Assembly: GCA_023382675.1 (NCBI GenBank)
Contig: JAHDWN010000031.1
Span: 1 to 64,000, forward strand
DNA: 64,000 nucleotides
Source of the DNA: Anaerolineae bacterium
GTDB lineage: Bacteria > Chloroflexota > Anaerolineae > Aggregatilineales > Phototrophicaceae
Direction: 5' to 3'
Positions 34,976 to 44,857 of this stretch are shown here, in pieces; position 1 is the stretch's first letter, and every line of letters starts with the position of its first letter. Below the pieces are notes generated by a model. The model ran no database searches, was not told the origin of the DNA, and worked only from the letters and a program-made list of their open reading frames with translations. A program made the translations under genes and the position numbers.

Positions 34976-35896
34976 CTACCCGCCGGATGTCGCGGTCGCT
35001 TCCAGCGTCGCAGTCGGCACATCGGTTGCTGTGGCGGCTTCCGTAGGCACTGGCGTTGCCGTGGCAGCATCTGTGGGCATCGCTGTCGCCGCAGCTTCAG
35101 CGCCGGCAGAGGTGGGTTCCGTTGTCGGCGAGGCAGTATCGCCGCTCAGAGTCGGCGCATTGGCGATTGCCTTATCAATGGCAGCCAGAATGCCCGCCGA
35201 GTCGTTGATCACCTGTCCGTTCTCATCGGTCGGTACGACACCATTGATGGCAATCGTGGGAGTGCCAATGTAGTTGAGCAGTCCGCTCGCGGCTTGCTCA
35301 GCGCTTGCCAGCACTTCGCTGGGGCGTGGGCTGCTCAGACAGGCACTATAATTGTCGTTATTGACACCCAATGCGTCCAGCGCCGCTATGAGGCGGTTGT
35401 TCGTGAAGGCCTGATTGCCAAAGATTGACTGCCAGCTAAACAGCACATCCTGCAATTCCCAGGCTTTCCCCTGTTCCGTCGCACAGATCATGGCGCGGGT
35501 TGCTCCAGACGCATTCGTGATCGAGCCTGTGGTCAGCGGGACGAAGATAAGCTGGATTCCGCCTGCTTTCACGCGCTCAATCAGCCCGTCCATTGCTTCG
35601 TCGTGAAACACTTTGCACGAAGGACAGGCAGGGCTGGAATACAGTTCGACGACGACCGGGGCGGCGGGATCGCCAAGGCGCGCATAGCCATCTTCCGTGC
35701 GACTCTGGCTGATGCCCTCATAGCGCGTGAGCGTACCCTCAGGAATGGGCGCATCTGCTGGCCGGGTCGCAAGAACTATCAAAACGAGCAACAGGATGGC
35801 CGCTGCAATCAAAATCAATGCTAACGATGTCAACCGCTGCTTGCGTTTCTCAGCCTGGCGTTCCTGTCGACGTTCGGCTGCTTTCGAACGAGTCAT
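34976..35896 (-). CDS. Membrane-anchored DsbA-like thiol-disulfide oxidoreductase
   Basis: 306 residues. Highly basic cytoplasmic N-terminus (about 1-21), one helix (about 23-44), then a thioredoxin fold with active site CPSC (Cys at about 91 and 94), an inserted helical domain, and the cis-proline loop YIGTPTIAINGV. This is the BdbD/DsbA layout: oxidation of cysteines in exported proteins. A Thr/Ala/Pro-rich tail of about 60 residues follows. AAAGG precedes the ATG. Cys-rich exported Tad proteins encoded downstream are plausible substrates, but that is inference. Confidence 0.88.
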   Translation of the reverse strand: MTRSKAAERRQERQAEKRKQRLTSLALILIAAAILLLVLIVLATRPADAPIPEGTLTRYEGISQSRTEDGYARLGDPAAPVVVELYSSPACPSCKVFHDEAMDGLIERVKAGGIQLIFVPLTTGSITNASGATRAMICATEQGKAWELQDVLFSWQSIFGNQAFTNNRLIAALDALGVNNDNYSACLSSPRPSEVLASAEQAASGLLNYIGTPTIAINGVVPTDENGQVINDSAGILAAIDKAIANAPTLSGDTASPTTEPTSAGAEAAATAMPTDAATATPVPTEAATATDVPTATLEATATSGG

Positions 35897-35991
35897 TGAT
35901 GACCTTTCTCGCTACGTCTGTGTGAACTCCCATTTACAGTGAGTCTACAAGTCGAACCTCAAAAGGCAAGCTTCTCGCCTTCAGCTTTTAT

Positions 35992-36018
35992 TTAACTTTA
36001 TGAAAAGTGTATTATGAT
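35992..36018 (+). promoter_or_regulatory. Candidate promoter of the PspA-like gene
   Basis: TTAACT (35992-35997) and TATGAT (36013-36018) are 15 bases apart in a distinctly AT-rich stretch (35981-36020), unusual for this GC-rich sequence. The PspA-like ATG is 30 bases further on. Confidence 0.38.
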
Positions 36019-36047
36019 GATCGTTAGACTGGCAAGTTGGTAGGCCA

Positions 36048-36653
36048 ATGAGCGACATTTTCCAAAAACTCAATGTATTACTCCGCGCCGGGATGCGCGA
36101 TCTGGTGGGCGAAGATCCGCTCAAATTGGCGACGATTCGCGATCTGCTCCGCTCTGAGCAATTCGGTAAGGATTTTGAGCGTGAGGTCGTGGCATTGCGT
36201 CAGAAAATCAATGAAGCAATCGACTATGAGGATATGCTCACTGCTCGCGTACAAGAATTCCAGACCGAGGTCGAGCGATTGGATCAGCAGGCGGATAGGG
36301 CGGTTGCCCTGGGCGAAGAGGATCGCGCCCGCACACTGCTCGTGCAGCGAGAGCGGGCGGTTCAACGTCTGACGATGGCGGAGTCTGATCTGCGTGAGCA
36401 TCGTTTTGTCACTCAAGAGCTGATTCAGCGTGTGAATCAGCTTGAAGCGGTTGTCGCGGAAATTCCAGAAGCGCAGCCGGTGTCAGAGCAGCCAGTCGAA
36501 GCAGGCGGGAACAACCTGGCTGCAATCTTGCGCCAGGCGCGGGAACAGCTTGTGCGCGAATCTCCCCGTAACAGCGGTGAAACACCCGATAAATCGGGCA
36601 CGGAGGCTGATCTGGAGCAGCGTCGTCGTCGGTTGAGCAAACCATCACCTTAA
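36048..36653 (+). CDS. PspA/IM30-like coiled-coil protein
   Basis: 201 residues. The N-terminus IFQKLNVLLRAGMRDLVGE resembles the amphipathic helix of PspA/IM30 proteins, and residues 40-145 are a long charged coiled coil (EDMLTARVQEFQTEVERL, RARTLLVQRERAVQRL). The last 60 residues are probably disordered. PspA proteins bind stressed membranes; this one is shorter than typical (about 220-250). It precedes a sensor kinase by 19 bases and is likely in the same transcript, so it may act in an envelope-stress circuit. The family assignment is moderately sure. Confidence 0.62.
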   Translation: MSDIFQKLNVLLRAGMRDLVGEDPLKLATIRDLLRSEQFGKDFEREVVALRQKINEAIDYEDMLTARVQEFQTEVERLDQQADRAVALGEEDRARTLLVQRERAVQRLTMAESDLREHRFVTQELIQRVNQLEAVVAEIPEAQPVSEQPVEAGGNNLAAILRQAREQLVRESPRNSGETPDKSGTEADLEQRRRRLSKPSP

Positions 36654-36672
36654 TCATGTTGCGTCATAGTCT

Positions 36673-39270
36673 ATGAGTTCGCGAAAGAAAATTCTCGTCG
36701 TCAGCGGCGATTACGATGTGTTACACCAGGCGCGGCAATCACTGACCGACTTAGGCTTCAGTTTTCAGAGCGCCTATTCACATCGTGATGCCATTTATGC
36801 AATGCGCAATCACGAGTACGACGCCATTATTGTTCATGCCTTGATGACCGATCTGCGTTCGGGCGAGTACACAGCGCGCCACCTGCGCGAGATCAATCGG
36901 CGTGTCCCGATAATCATTTATCTGCCCGAAAATGTCGCTCCGAATGGATTTAACGAGTCGGCGGATCATGTGGTGACGAACCTCGACGAGGGAACCATAC
37001 GTCACATTGTCTTGCAGGCGTTGCACTATCACACGATCCCGATCATGATGCAGACGATCCAGTTAAAAGGGCGTGACGACAGCGAGTATTGGGATGTTGA
37101 CGAAGTTCAGACTTTCCTGGCGCTGACGCGTTCACTCACAGAAGTACTTGATCTTCATGAGGTTTTGAGCCGCGTTGTCATTGCTGCGCGCCAACTGACG
37201 GATGCAGAGGAAGGGATGCTTCTTCTGCCGGATGGCGATTCGCCTGAACTATACCTGCGTGCGCGTGTTGGCATGGACAATGCCGTTGCACGTAATTTCC
37301 GAATCAAAACTAGTGACAGCCTTGCTGGACAAGTTTTTCGCACCGGCCAGCCCGTCCTTATTGGTCAGCGTGGCCCACTCAAGGTCAAGACCCAATACTT
37401 TGTCAATTCGCTTCTCTACGTGCCGATCCTACTTCAGGGGCAAACGCTTGGTGTGCTCGGTGTCAACAACCGTAACAAGCACGATGTATTCAATGGTCAT
37501 CATGAGACGTTGCTGCTGAACCTGGCTGCTTATGCTGCCATTGCCATCGAGAACGCCCGCATTCATGAACAAAGCATGCGCAGAGCGCGTGAGTTGCGCG
37601 CACTAGTAGATGCCAGCGAAGCCATCAATGCGAATCTCTCGGTCGATCACACCCTGAGCGCGACTTGCGAGCAACTTATCCGTGTGTTGGGGTTGAGTCA
37701 GGCCGACATTCTCGATTACAACCGTGAGTATGGCTGCCTTCAGGCGCGTGCGCGCTTTGCGCGGGCGATTTGGCGACCCGGCCATGAGCCGCGCTTTTCC
37801 CTCGCTGATTGTCCGGCCATGGCACATGCGCTACGGGAGGGACAACCGCAGTTTGTCCGCGCGGATCGCTCACCACCCAGTACCGAACGTGACTATGTTG
37901 TTCAGAGTGCCGCACGTGCCATGGTCATTGTGCCAATCAATGGCGATCAGCAGCTTTTCGGTGTGTTGCTCGCGTTCTACAAGCAGTTGCCGCGCCGGAT
38001 GCCCACATCTGAGCAACTTATGGCTGCGCAATATCTGGCGATGGAAGGCCTGCTTGAACTGCTCGACAAAGAGCGCAGCTTCTCGCCGTCCGTCCAGCGT
38101 ATTGTTGATGAAATCAACAAGCTCTGTAGCTCGGATTGGTGTGAAGCTGGCCTGTTGACGAACAATGGCGACGAGATTACGCTGCATTTTCGCTCTGGCG
38201 CTGCCACCTGGAATGTGGGTGCCGCGCCGGCGATTTCGATTGCCGAGTTCTTCGATCTGAGAGAAGCCCTCGAGACGCAAAACATCGTCAACCAGCATGT
38301 CGAGGGCGAATTGTTGACCCCTGGCGTCCATTATTTGCTGCAAGCGACGAATGCGCGGTCGCTGCTCGCGCTACCGTTGAATTATCGTGGACAAACGCAA
38401 GGGGCAGTCTTGTGTCTAGATATGGAAAACAGCCAGCCCTTCGGGGCACGCGAAATCGATTTGGGACGGGCTGTGGTCGGGCAGGCGGCCACCGCGCTGG
38501 AGAATGCCGAGCTTCACGGCGACCTTGCATCGAGTTTGGAGAAGCTCAAGGCTGCTCAGGAAATGCTGATCCAACAAGCACGCTTGTCAGCCATGGGCGA
38601 ATTGGCAGCAGCCGTGGCGCATCAGGTCAATAACCCGCTGACGACGATTGTCCTCGATACTGAATTGATGATGCTTCAGGAGCCGGAAGACTCGGAGCGT
38701 TATCAGGCTTTGTTGGCAATCTCTCGCTCTGGAAAACGGGCTGCCAGCGTCATGCGCCGTCTGTTGTCCGCTGTTAGCCCGCAGACAGACGAGACACCAC
38801 CAGCCCCCATCCAGATAATCACAACCATTGAGGACACCATTGCCCTGGTAAAATCACATATAGAGCGCGACGGTATTCGCATTGTTACCAAGCTGCCGTC
38901 TCAGCCTGTGCCACCAGTAGTAGCGGTGCCGGGCGAACTTGAGGACGTGTGGCTGAATTTGCTGCTCAATGCGCAAGACGCGCTGGCTGGGTTTCGAGGC
39001 CCTGTTATCCGCGTCAGTGTGGAGTTCGATGCAGATGAAGGTATTGTGCAGGTAATGGTCGCAGATAATGGACCCGGCATTCCCGAGGAGATACAGCAGC
39101 ACGTCTTCGATGCGTTCTTTACGACCAAGCCTATAGGCGTCGGCACCGGATTGGGACTGCACATTTGCCAACAGTTCGTACAGCGTGCGGGCGGTCAAAT
39201 CACAGTGCAGAGTACACCCGGTAAAGGTGCCTGTTTCACGGTTGAATTGCCAGTTCAGAAAGGTGACTAG
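36673..39270 (+). CDS. GAF-rich histidine kinase with an N-terminal pseudo-receiver
   Basis: 865 residues, no membrane helix. Residues 5-118 have a receiver fold, but where the phosphoacceptor Asp is expected the sequence is YDAIIVHALM (His), and the conserved Lys near the end is Asn (DHVVTNLD). GAF-like domains follow at about 145-310, 325-470 and 480-620. The dimerisation domain has the H box LAAAVAHQVNNPLTTI (His at about 650), then N box LNLLLNAQDAL, VADNGPGIP and GVGTGLGLHICQQF. So it is an active-looking cytoplasmic kinase with a non-phosphorylatable receiver. Its stop is two bases before the OmpR-type regulator, its probable partner. Confidence 0.88.
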   Translation: MSSRKKILVVSGDYDVLHQARQSLTDLGFSFQSAYSHRDAIYAMRNHEYDAIIVHALMTDLRSGEYTARHLREINRRVPIIIYLPENVAPNGFNESADHVVTNLDEGTIRHIVLQALHYHTIPIMMQTIQLKGRDDSEYWDVDEVQTFLALTRSLTEVLDLHEVLSRVVIAARQLTDAEEGMLLLPDGDSPELYLRARVGMDNAVARNFRIKTSDSLAGQVFRTGQPVLIGQRGPLKVKTQYFVNSLLYVPILLQGQTLGVLGVNNRNKHDVFNGHHETLLLNLAAYAAIAIENARIHEQSMRRARELRALVDASEAINANLSVDHTLSATCEQLIRVLGLSQADILDYNREYGCLQARARFARAIWRPGHEPRFSLADCPAMAHALREGQPQFVRADRSPPSTERDYVVQSAARAMVIVPINGDQQLFGVLLAFYKQLPRRMPTSEQLMAAQYLAMEGLLELLDKERSFSPSVQRIVDEINKLCSSDWCEAGLLTNNGDEITLHFRSGAATWNVGAAPAISIAEFFDLREALETQNIVNQHVEGELLTPGVHYLLQATNARSLLALPLNYRGQTQGAVLCLDMENSQPFGAREIDLGRAVVGQAATALENAELHGDLASSLEKLKAAQEMLIQQARLSAMGELAAAVAHQVNNPLTTIVLDTELMMLQEPEDSERYQALLAISRSGKRAASVMRRLLSAVSPQTDETPPAPIQIITTIEDTIALVKSHIERDGIRIVTKLPSQPVPPVVAVPGELEDVWLNLLLNAQDALAGFRGPVIRVSVEFDADEGIVQVMVADNGPGIPEEIQQHVFDAFFTTKPIGVGTGLGLHICQQFVQRAGGQITVQSTPGKGACFTVELPVQKGD

Positions 39271-39272
39271 GT

Positions 39273-39959
39273 ATGGCTCACATTCTTGCAGTCGATGACG
39301 AAAATGATGTATTGCAGACGCTGGGGCGTGTGCTCAGACACGAGAACTACGATGTGTCTCTGGCAAGTTCCGCCATGGAAGCGATGCAGCTTCTGGAACG
39401 GTCACTGCCCGATCTTATGATTCTCGACATCATTATGCCGGAGGTCGATGGTATATCGTTCTGTCGCCAGCTTCGACGCGACACTCGTTTCATTGCGCTG
39501 CCGATTCTATTCTTGACGGCCAAGGGCAGCACCGATGACATCGTCAATGGCTTGGATGCCGGGGCTGATGACTATGTGATCAAGCCGTTCGAGCTGGCAG
39601 AGCTGCGTGCGCGCGTGTCAGCATTGCTGCGGCGCGGCACACGCGAGAAGCCCGGTAACACGACGCTGCAGTTCAGCGACATGACTCTTTACTCCGATAC
39701 CTATCAGGTCGTCGTTCAGGATAACCTTATCCAGTTGACTTCGACTGAACACCGGCTCTTGCGTTACTTGATGGAACATCCCAATCAGGCGCTGTCGCCT
39801 TCACACCTGCTTCAGGCAGTCTGGGAATATCCGCCAAACACCGGCGATCCCGATCTTGTGCGCGCGCATGTGCGCAATTTACGCGCCAAGATCGAGCATA
39901 ATGGCACTCGGAAATATATCCGCACGATCCACGGCGTCGGCTACATGATTTCCAACTGA
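39273..39959 (+). CDS. OmpR-type response regulator
   Basis: 228 residues. Receiver with VDDE, Asp at about 52 (LMILDIIMP) and Lys at about 104 (YVIKPF), then a winged-helix DNA-binding domain with LTSTEHRLLRYLMEHPNQAL, VRAHVRNLRAKIEH and IRTIHGVGYMI. It starts two bases after the kinase stop and is the likely recipient of its phosphate. Confidence 0.93.
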   Translation: MAHILAVDDENDVLQTLGRVLRHENYDVSLASSAMEAMQLLERSLPDLMILDIIMPEVDGISFCRQLRRDTRFIALPILFLTAKGSTDDIVNGLDAGADDYVIKPFELAELRARVSALLRRGTREKPGNTTLQFSDMTLYSDTYQVVVQDNLIQLTSTEHRLLRYLMEHPNQALSPSHLLQAVWEYPPNTGDPDLVRAHVRNLRAKIEHNGTRKYIRTIHGVGYMISN

Positions 39960-40090
39960 AGTAGCTGGTTGAACATGGGAATTGTCACGGATTTCACAAA
40001 AGTTTCATAGCGTTTCAATGTGACCCTGCACGCTCAACCTTATACTGATAATTGTATTCAGGTAATGACGATGCAGTGGAAAAAGCAGTC

Positions 40091-40798
40091 ATGCACAATA
40101 TACTCATTGTAGACGACGACGCACAAATGCTGGACATGGTGGAACTCGTGCTCAAACGCGAGGGATTTGCAGTTGCTCGGGCTTTTTCCGCGCAAGACGC
40201 GCTGGATTTGGTCGAGGACGTGACCCCGGATCTTATGCTGATCGATGCCATGCTCCCGGATCTCGATGGGCTGGCCCTCTGTCGGAAATTGCGCACGCTT
40301 TCCCAGACATCCAATATCCCGATCATCTTCCTTACCGGCTATGACGCTCCCTTCAGCGTGGTCGATGCCCTTGGAGCGGGGGGGGACGACTTCATTCGCA
40401 AACCATTTGTGCCGCGTGAACTGGCCGCTCGTGTTCGTGCGCACATTCGGCGTGCTGCCTACTACGTCGATGCCCAGGTGCCCGTCGTTCGTGTTCTGCC
40501 GGATAGCTATCAGGTCTACGTCAACGACCGTGAAATCTCGCTGACGCGCGTTGAATTTGACCTGCTCGTTTATCTGTGCCGTTCACCGCACAAACTTCAC
40601 TCGACTGAAGATTTGCTGAGCAATGTCTGGAATTATCCACAAGGTGTTGGTGACGCTGCGCTTGTGCGTAATCACATCCACAACCTGCGCCAGAAATTGG
40701 AACAGGATCCTGATCGCCCGGCCATCATTCAATCGCGCCATGGCCGTGGGTATGTGATCAAAGCTCACATTCAACTTGAACAGCGCACGCTTTCCTGA
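40091..40798 (+). CDS. Second OmpR-type response regulator
   Basis: 235 residues from the chosen ATG; the frame is open 13 codons earlier. Receiver with VDDDA, Asp at about 52 (LMLIDAMLP) and Lys at about 104 (FIRKPF), winged helix with LTRVEFDLLVYLCRSPHKL, VRNHIHNLRQKLEQ and IQSRHGRGYVI. Similar in layout to the preceding regulator but clearly diverged, so an old duplication. The 131-base gap before it contains TATACT (40041-40046) as a possible -10, hinting at its own promoter. It lies just upstream of the TadE/TadG locus. Confidence 0.92.
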   Translation: MHNILIVDDDAQMLDMVELVLKREGFAVARAFSAQDALDLVEDVTPDLMLIDAMLPDLDGLALCRKLRTLSQTSNIPIIFLTGYDAPFSVVDALGAGGDDFIRKPFVPRELAARVRAHIRRAAYYVDAQVPVVRVLPDSYQVYVNDREISLTRVEFDLLVYLCRSPHKLHSTEDLLSNVWNYPQGVGDAALVRNHIHNLRQKLEQDPDRPAIIQSRHGRGYVIKAHIQLEQRTLS

Positions 40799-40866
40799 GC
40801 CGTATTATCTGTACAAAACCCTATCAACTTCTAGACACTAGCCGCACGTTCGGAATTTAGTCGTTA

Positions 40867-40875
40867 TGGTATGAT
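40867..40875 (+). promoter_or_regulatory. Extended -10 element upstream of the TadE-like gene
   Basis: TGGTATGAT forms an extended -10 (TG, one base, TATGAT). It is about 60 bases upstream of the start codon of the TadE-like gene; no good -35 was found. Confidence 0.35.
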
Positions 40876-40934
40876 CGACCTGTCAGGAGTCTGCTTTTCG
40901 CCATCACGGCTGTTGCAATTCTTGAGAGTGTGCG

Positions 40935-42113
40935 ATGCAAAAGCTAGTGCTCAAAATCATTCAACTCCTGGATGGAACGCCTACCGTTTATGGTAAGAGC
41001 CAGCGTGGGCAAAGTCTGGTAGAAATGGCGCTCATCACGCCGATTCTTATTATCATGCTCATGGGCATGGTTGAGATTGGCTGGTTTGCAAATAACTACC
41101 TGACTCTGCTTGATGTCACCCGCGCGGGTGCTCGTCATGGCGCAGTCCTTCAGGATCAATTCTCGCCTCTATTTTGGAATAACGACGCAAGTTATGTTCC
41201 TGCCCAATGGTTTGGATCAGCGCCGGACTCCAACAACTTTCAAGACCAGGGCTTGTTGCTTGGCGATACATCCATACTCGCCATGCCCTATACTGGTGAC
41301 GCTGCCTCTCAGCTAGTCCAGCGCAATGCGCGCGGCGGCCAACGTGGCTGCAACCTGCCAGTCGAATCGCAGTTTTATCGCGAAGTCGCCTGTGTGATGA
41401 TGGCTTCCATGGAGCCGCTGTCATTTGACGCGGAAAACAATACCGACGACATCATCATCTCTGGTTTCTCGATTGCGCGCATCACAGATACCCCTGGCAA
41501 TCCGGTAATCATCACGGACTCATTGCGTAGCGCTGTCAATCCCAGCGCAGACACCCTGAATGTCGTCGTTGGTCGCTATCCAACGAACGCCAATGAATGT
41601 GATGTGCAAAACACCGGCACCGGCGCTGTGCCAATTTTTCAAGTCCTGCCGCGTGAACGAGATCCCTTCGACATCAACGAAAATGGCGTGCGCGATCTGC
41701 GGCCTGATGCCGGTGGGCCGAGGGGAACCGGGGTGTTCAACGAGCTAGACGGTAGGGATATTGTGGAAAGTTCCGTCAGCCTGGCCGAGAAGCAGGTCGG
41801 TTTCTCTGTCTTTGGGCAGCACTTAATTCCCGGCACGGGCTGCATCGGATCAGTCTGGAAAGTTGCGGACATCGAACGCCTGATCAATCTGCCCAATTAC
41901 GAGTTGACGGATGAACTGCGGCGCTCACAGCTGCCGTTTCAGGGGCTTGTCCTGGTAGAAATCTACTGGGAACATGATATGCTGCTCAAATTCCCGCTCT
42001 TCAATCCGCTTGTCAACATTTTTTCGGGCGATCTCTCCCCAACCATTTCTGTCTGGGCCGTTTTCCCAATGCCAAGCGTAGAACCAAATGCTTCTCAAAT
42101 GGGCTTACCGTAA
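40935..42113 (+). CDS. TadE-like pilus assembly protein
   Basis: 392 residues. Cytoplasmic N-terminus with QRGQSLVEMALITPILIIML, the TadE consensus that combines a pseudopilin-like leader with the membrane helix (about 26-55), then FANNYLTLLDVTRAGARHG. The remaining 320 residues are exported and beta-rich, much larger than a classical TadE (about 150-200), with four cysteines. TadE-type pseudopilins may be cleaved by a prepilin peptidase and take part in Flp pilus assembly. First gene of the second Tad locus. Confidence 0.85.
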   Translation: MQKLVLKIIQLLDGTPTVYGKSQRGQSLVEMALITPILIIMLMGMVEIGWFANNYLTLLDVTRAGARHGAVLQDQFSPLFWNNDASYVPAQWFGSAPDSNNFQDQGLLLGDTSILAMPYTGDAASQLVQRNARGGQRGCNLPVESQFYREVACVMMASMEPLSFDAENNTDDIIISGFSIARITDTPGNPVIITDSLRSAVNPSADTLNVVVGRYPTNANECDVQNTGTGAVPIFQVLPRERDPFDINENGVRDLRPDAGGPRGTGVFNELDGRDIVESSVSLAEKQVGFSVFGQHLIPGTGCIGSVWKVADIERLINLPNYELTDELRRSQLPFQGLVLVEIYWEHDMLLKFPLFNPLVNIFSGDLSPTISVWAVFPMPSVEPNASQMGLP

Positions 42114-42151
42114 TCGTAGACACTGCGTGATGACGTGCTGAAGGACGAATC

Positions 42152-44827
42152 ATGAACTCAGGTGCATCAGAGCATTTCAAACGATACCTCCGGCGTTCGC
42201 AGTCCGGCCAATCGCTCGTCATTCTGGCGATAGGTTTCTTCGCCCTTGTCGGTTTCGTCGGTATTGTCACCGATGTCTCGCTGCTGTTCGTGCGCTACAG
42301 CACCCTTCGTCGTGCCGTCGACGCGGCGGCCGTCGCTGCCGCCGGGCAGATGCGGCGCGTTGATGCGGCGACGGCGGGCGAAGATCAGGCGCAGAGTTAT
42401 GCCAATATGGGCCTGGCGGCGCGCCAATTTATCGAATTCTACGGCTTGAACCCAAGCTCGGTCACAGTCGAAACGTGTCACGTACAGAATTCGCCATCAG
42501 GCACACCCGATCCTGAGCTGTGTACGGTCGATGAGCGAAAGCTGGTGCGGGTGACCGCTCAGATTGACTCGCCGACAACCTTCTTCAGCCTCTTCGGATT
42601 CCGGACAATCCGCCTGGAGGCGGAATCGATCTCAGAAACGGCGGTGCTCGACCTCGTCTTCATCATGGATGTGTCCGAGTCGATGCTCAACGAAACCACC
42701 TACGCCGATTGGGAGCGTGTGCCCCAGACCGACGGTACAGAGGCCAATTTCGGGCTTCGTTATCTTCCGCCTGTGCTGAGGCTGCCTGGTGGCTCGACCT
42801 ATGGCGATATGGCGCTTGCCTGGCAGAGACTTGTGGGGAGCAGCAACGAGGTGATTTTGCAGAACGTCATGGATGCTGCCGGTACGGGAAGCCTCCTGGC
42901 TGGCCTGGTGCCTGTAGGGCAGGAAAAGGTGCGAACATTTGGTTCGGGTACGGCCCCGCGCCGTGACTGTACCGTCCGCTTCTGGCCCGGCTCGGTCTTG
43001 AAGGCTCCGCAGACCAATCGCGCGCAGATCGATCAGTACATTGCGGACTTGGGTGGGATAACCAATTTCAGGAACTGGTTCGGTCTCTCTTCCTCAGCAG
43101 ACGTCTATACGCAGGCAGCATGGCATGGTCTGGTGCCGATGTACGATTATTATGGCTGCTGTAATGACCCGAATGGCGACTGGGACATGACAGATCTGAT
43201 CTGTCAACCGTTCCGTCGCGCGCGTGAAGCTAGCATCGACTTCATGGGCCGGCTCGATTTCATCCGGGGTGATCGTGTTGCCATTGTGACCTTTGACCGC
43301 AATGCCACGCTTATGGATCCCGATCCCAGTGATACAGATCCGACCGATTCAACACGCTCAGATACTCGTGATGCCATGATCTACAGCCAGGATATTGCTG
43401 AGCGTGTCATGCGCGAGCGCGTAGGGGTGCGTACAGAGGATAGATTCTACGCCGATTCCGCCAGCCCAGCACGCGATGGCCGGTGGGATCGACTGCGCGA
43501 TAACGGTGTTCCTAAAGACCTGGGATATTTTGCCACCACGCCGATCCAGAACATCATCGATCACCCGGTGCGCAATGCCTGCCCGTATGATTCGGCTATC
43601 CTGCCTTATCCCTACAGCTTGTACCGGAATGCAGCTGACACGGCTTATCGGTCGCCTTTTGCTATTCCTGCCCCGGTTACAGAGGCTCCAGGCGGTGTTC
43701 CAGTCTTGCTCGACGAAGTCGATACCCTGCCATCATGGTTCATGTCTGCTATGTCGCCGAGCGGTGGGGCTGGCTATTTGCGCACTCCGGTGGATACCAG
43801 CATATGGGAATTCACCGATCGCCTCGAACGTAGTTACGAATACCGCGGTTCGTGCGCCGGAACGAATATTGGCGAAGGGCTCGGCAAAGCCAGCGAGACC
43901 CTCGGGCGTCTCGGGCGGCGCGAAGGCGCTGTCTGGATCATGGTGTTGCTGAGCGATGGCGCTGCCGGCGCGAGCGCTCCGGCATGGCGTAACGGCACAT
44001 TGGCGATCCAACCGCAACCTTACAATCCCAGCGGCGTTGGTGCCGGTACTGCACCCTACTCTTCTGGGTTAGCTCAGCAGTACGGCTCGTTCGGTCTTTG
44101 CCCTTACGGCGCCGATATGACCGACACCGGCGAACTGCTCGAAGATCGTCGCTTCCCATATTGCAGCGATCTGAGACCAGAAGTACGTCACTACTGTGGC
44201 GATGATCTCGTCGGTGTTGAAACTGCCGAGCAGCGCGGCCCTAACCGTGTCGACCTCAGCGATGAAACATCGTGCGAGCAATTCTATGACGTGGACGATT
44301 ATGCACGTGACTGGGCAGATTATGTCTCTGTCCGAGGCATCAATCTCTATCAGCAGTCGGTGCCCGTGGGGGCTGATGTGATTGCCAACGACTCCGAGAC
44401 ACTGCTGCCCACAATTTTTACCATTGGCTTCGGCCTCGAGTTTGATCGTACCCCGGCTACGTCGAGCTGCCTTTCGGAAATCGGCAATAGTGTGTACGAT
44501 TGCAACATCGAGAGCTATCTGGGTGAAGAGTTGCTCCGCTATATTGCCGACGCGGGTGACAACTTCCGTATCGATAGTGACTACTGGCAACAAGAGTTAG
44601 GCTATCGCATTCCGAATCGTGTGGCGGATCTCGCGCCTGGCGTGGACCCGGATTGGGGGCCACGTGGCCCGTGCGAACAGCCTGTCGGCACGCGTGGCGT
44701 CTGGACTCCGCTTACACCTGGTGACGATTGCGGCAACTACTTCAGCGCGGCTTCTGGTAGCAGCGCCGACCTCAATGCGGTCTTCGCGGAAATCGCCGCG
44801 CGTATGTTTACTCGTCTTTCTGGCTAG
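42152..44827 (+). CDS. TadG-like protein with von Willebrand factor A domain
   Basis: 891 residues. N-terminus SQSGQSLVILAIGFFALVGF with one helix (about 20-48), then RYSTLRRAVDAAAVAAAGQM, the TadG pattern. A VWA domain starts near residue 165 with the MIDAS sequence IMDVSES (DxSxS) and resumes near 590 with WIMVLLSDG, interrupted by a very large insertion. About sixteen cysteines in the exported part suggest disulfides. VWA domains bind proteins through a metal ion; in Tad systems such TadG proteins are surface or adhesion components. AAGGA precedes the ATG at seven bases. Confidence 0.86.
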   Translation: MNSGASEHFKRYLRRSQSGQSLVILAIGFFALVGFVGIVTDVSLLFVRYSTLRRAVDAAAVAAAGQMRRVDAATAGEDQAQSYANMGLAARQFIEFYGLNPSSVTVETCHVQNSPSGTPDPELCTVDERKLVRVTAQIDSPTTFFSLFGFRTIRLEAESISETAVLDLVFIMDVSESMLNETTYADWERVPQTDGTEANFGLRYLPPVLRLPGGSTYGDMALAWQRLVGSSNEVILQNVMDAAGTGSLLAGLVPVGQEKVRTFGSGTAPRRDCTVRFWPGSVLKAPQTNRAQIDQYIADLGGITNFRNWFGLSSSADVYTQAAWHGLVPMYDYYGCCNDPNGDWDMTDLICQPFRRAREASIDFMGRLDFIRGDRVAIVTFDRNATLMDPDPSDTDPTDSTRSDTRDAMIYSQDIAERVMRERVGVRTEDRFYADSASPARDGRWDRLRDNGVPKDLGYFATTPIQNIIDHPVRNACPYDSAILPYPYSLYRNAADTAYRSPFAIPAPVTEAPGGVPVLLDEVDTLPSWFMSAMSPSGGAGYLRTPVDTSIWEFTDRLERSYEYRGSCAGTNIGEGLGKASETLGRLGRREGAVWIMVLLSDGAAGASAPAWRNGTLAIQPQPYNPSGVGAGTAPYSSGLAQQYGSFGLCPYGADMTDTGELLEDRRFPYCSDLRPEVRHYCGDDLVGVETAEQRGPNRVDLSDETSCEQFYDVDDYARDWADYVSVRGINLYQQSVPVGADVIANDSETLLPTIFTIGFGLEFDRTPATSSCLSEIGNSVYDCNIESYLGEELLRYIADAGDNFRIDSDYWQQELGYRIPNRVADLAPGVDPDWGPRGPCEQPVGTRGVWTPLTPGDDCGNYFSAASGSSADLNAVFAEIAARMFTRLSG

Positions 44828-44857
44828 TGGAATACGGCACCTTGTGGTTAAATTTCA

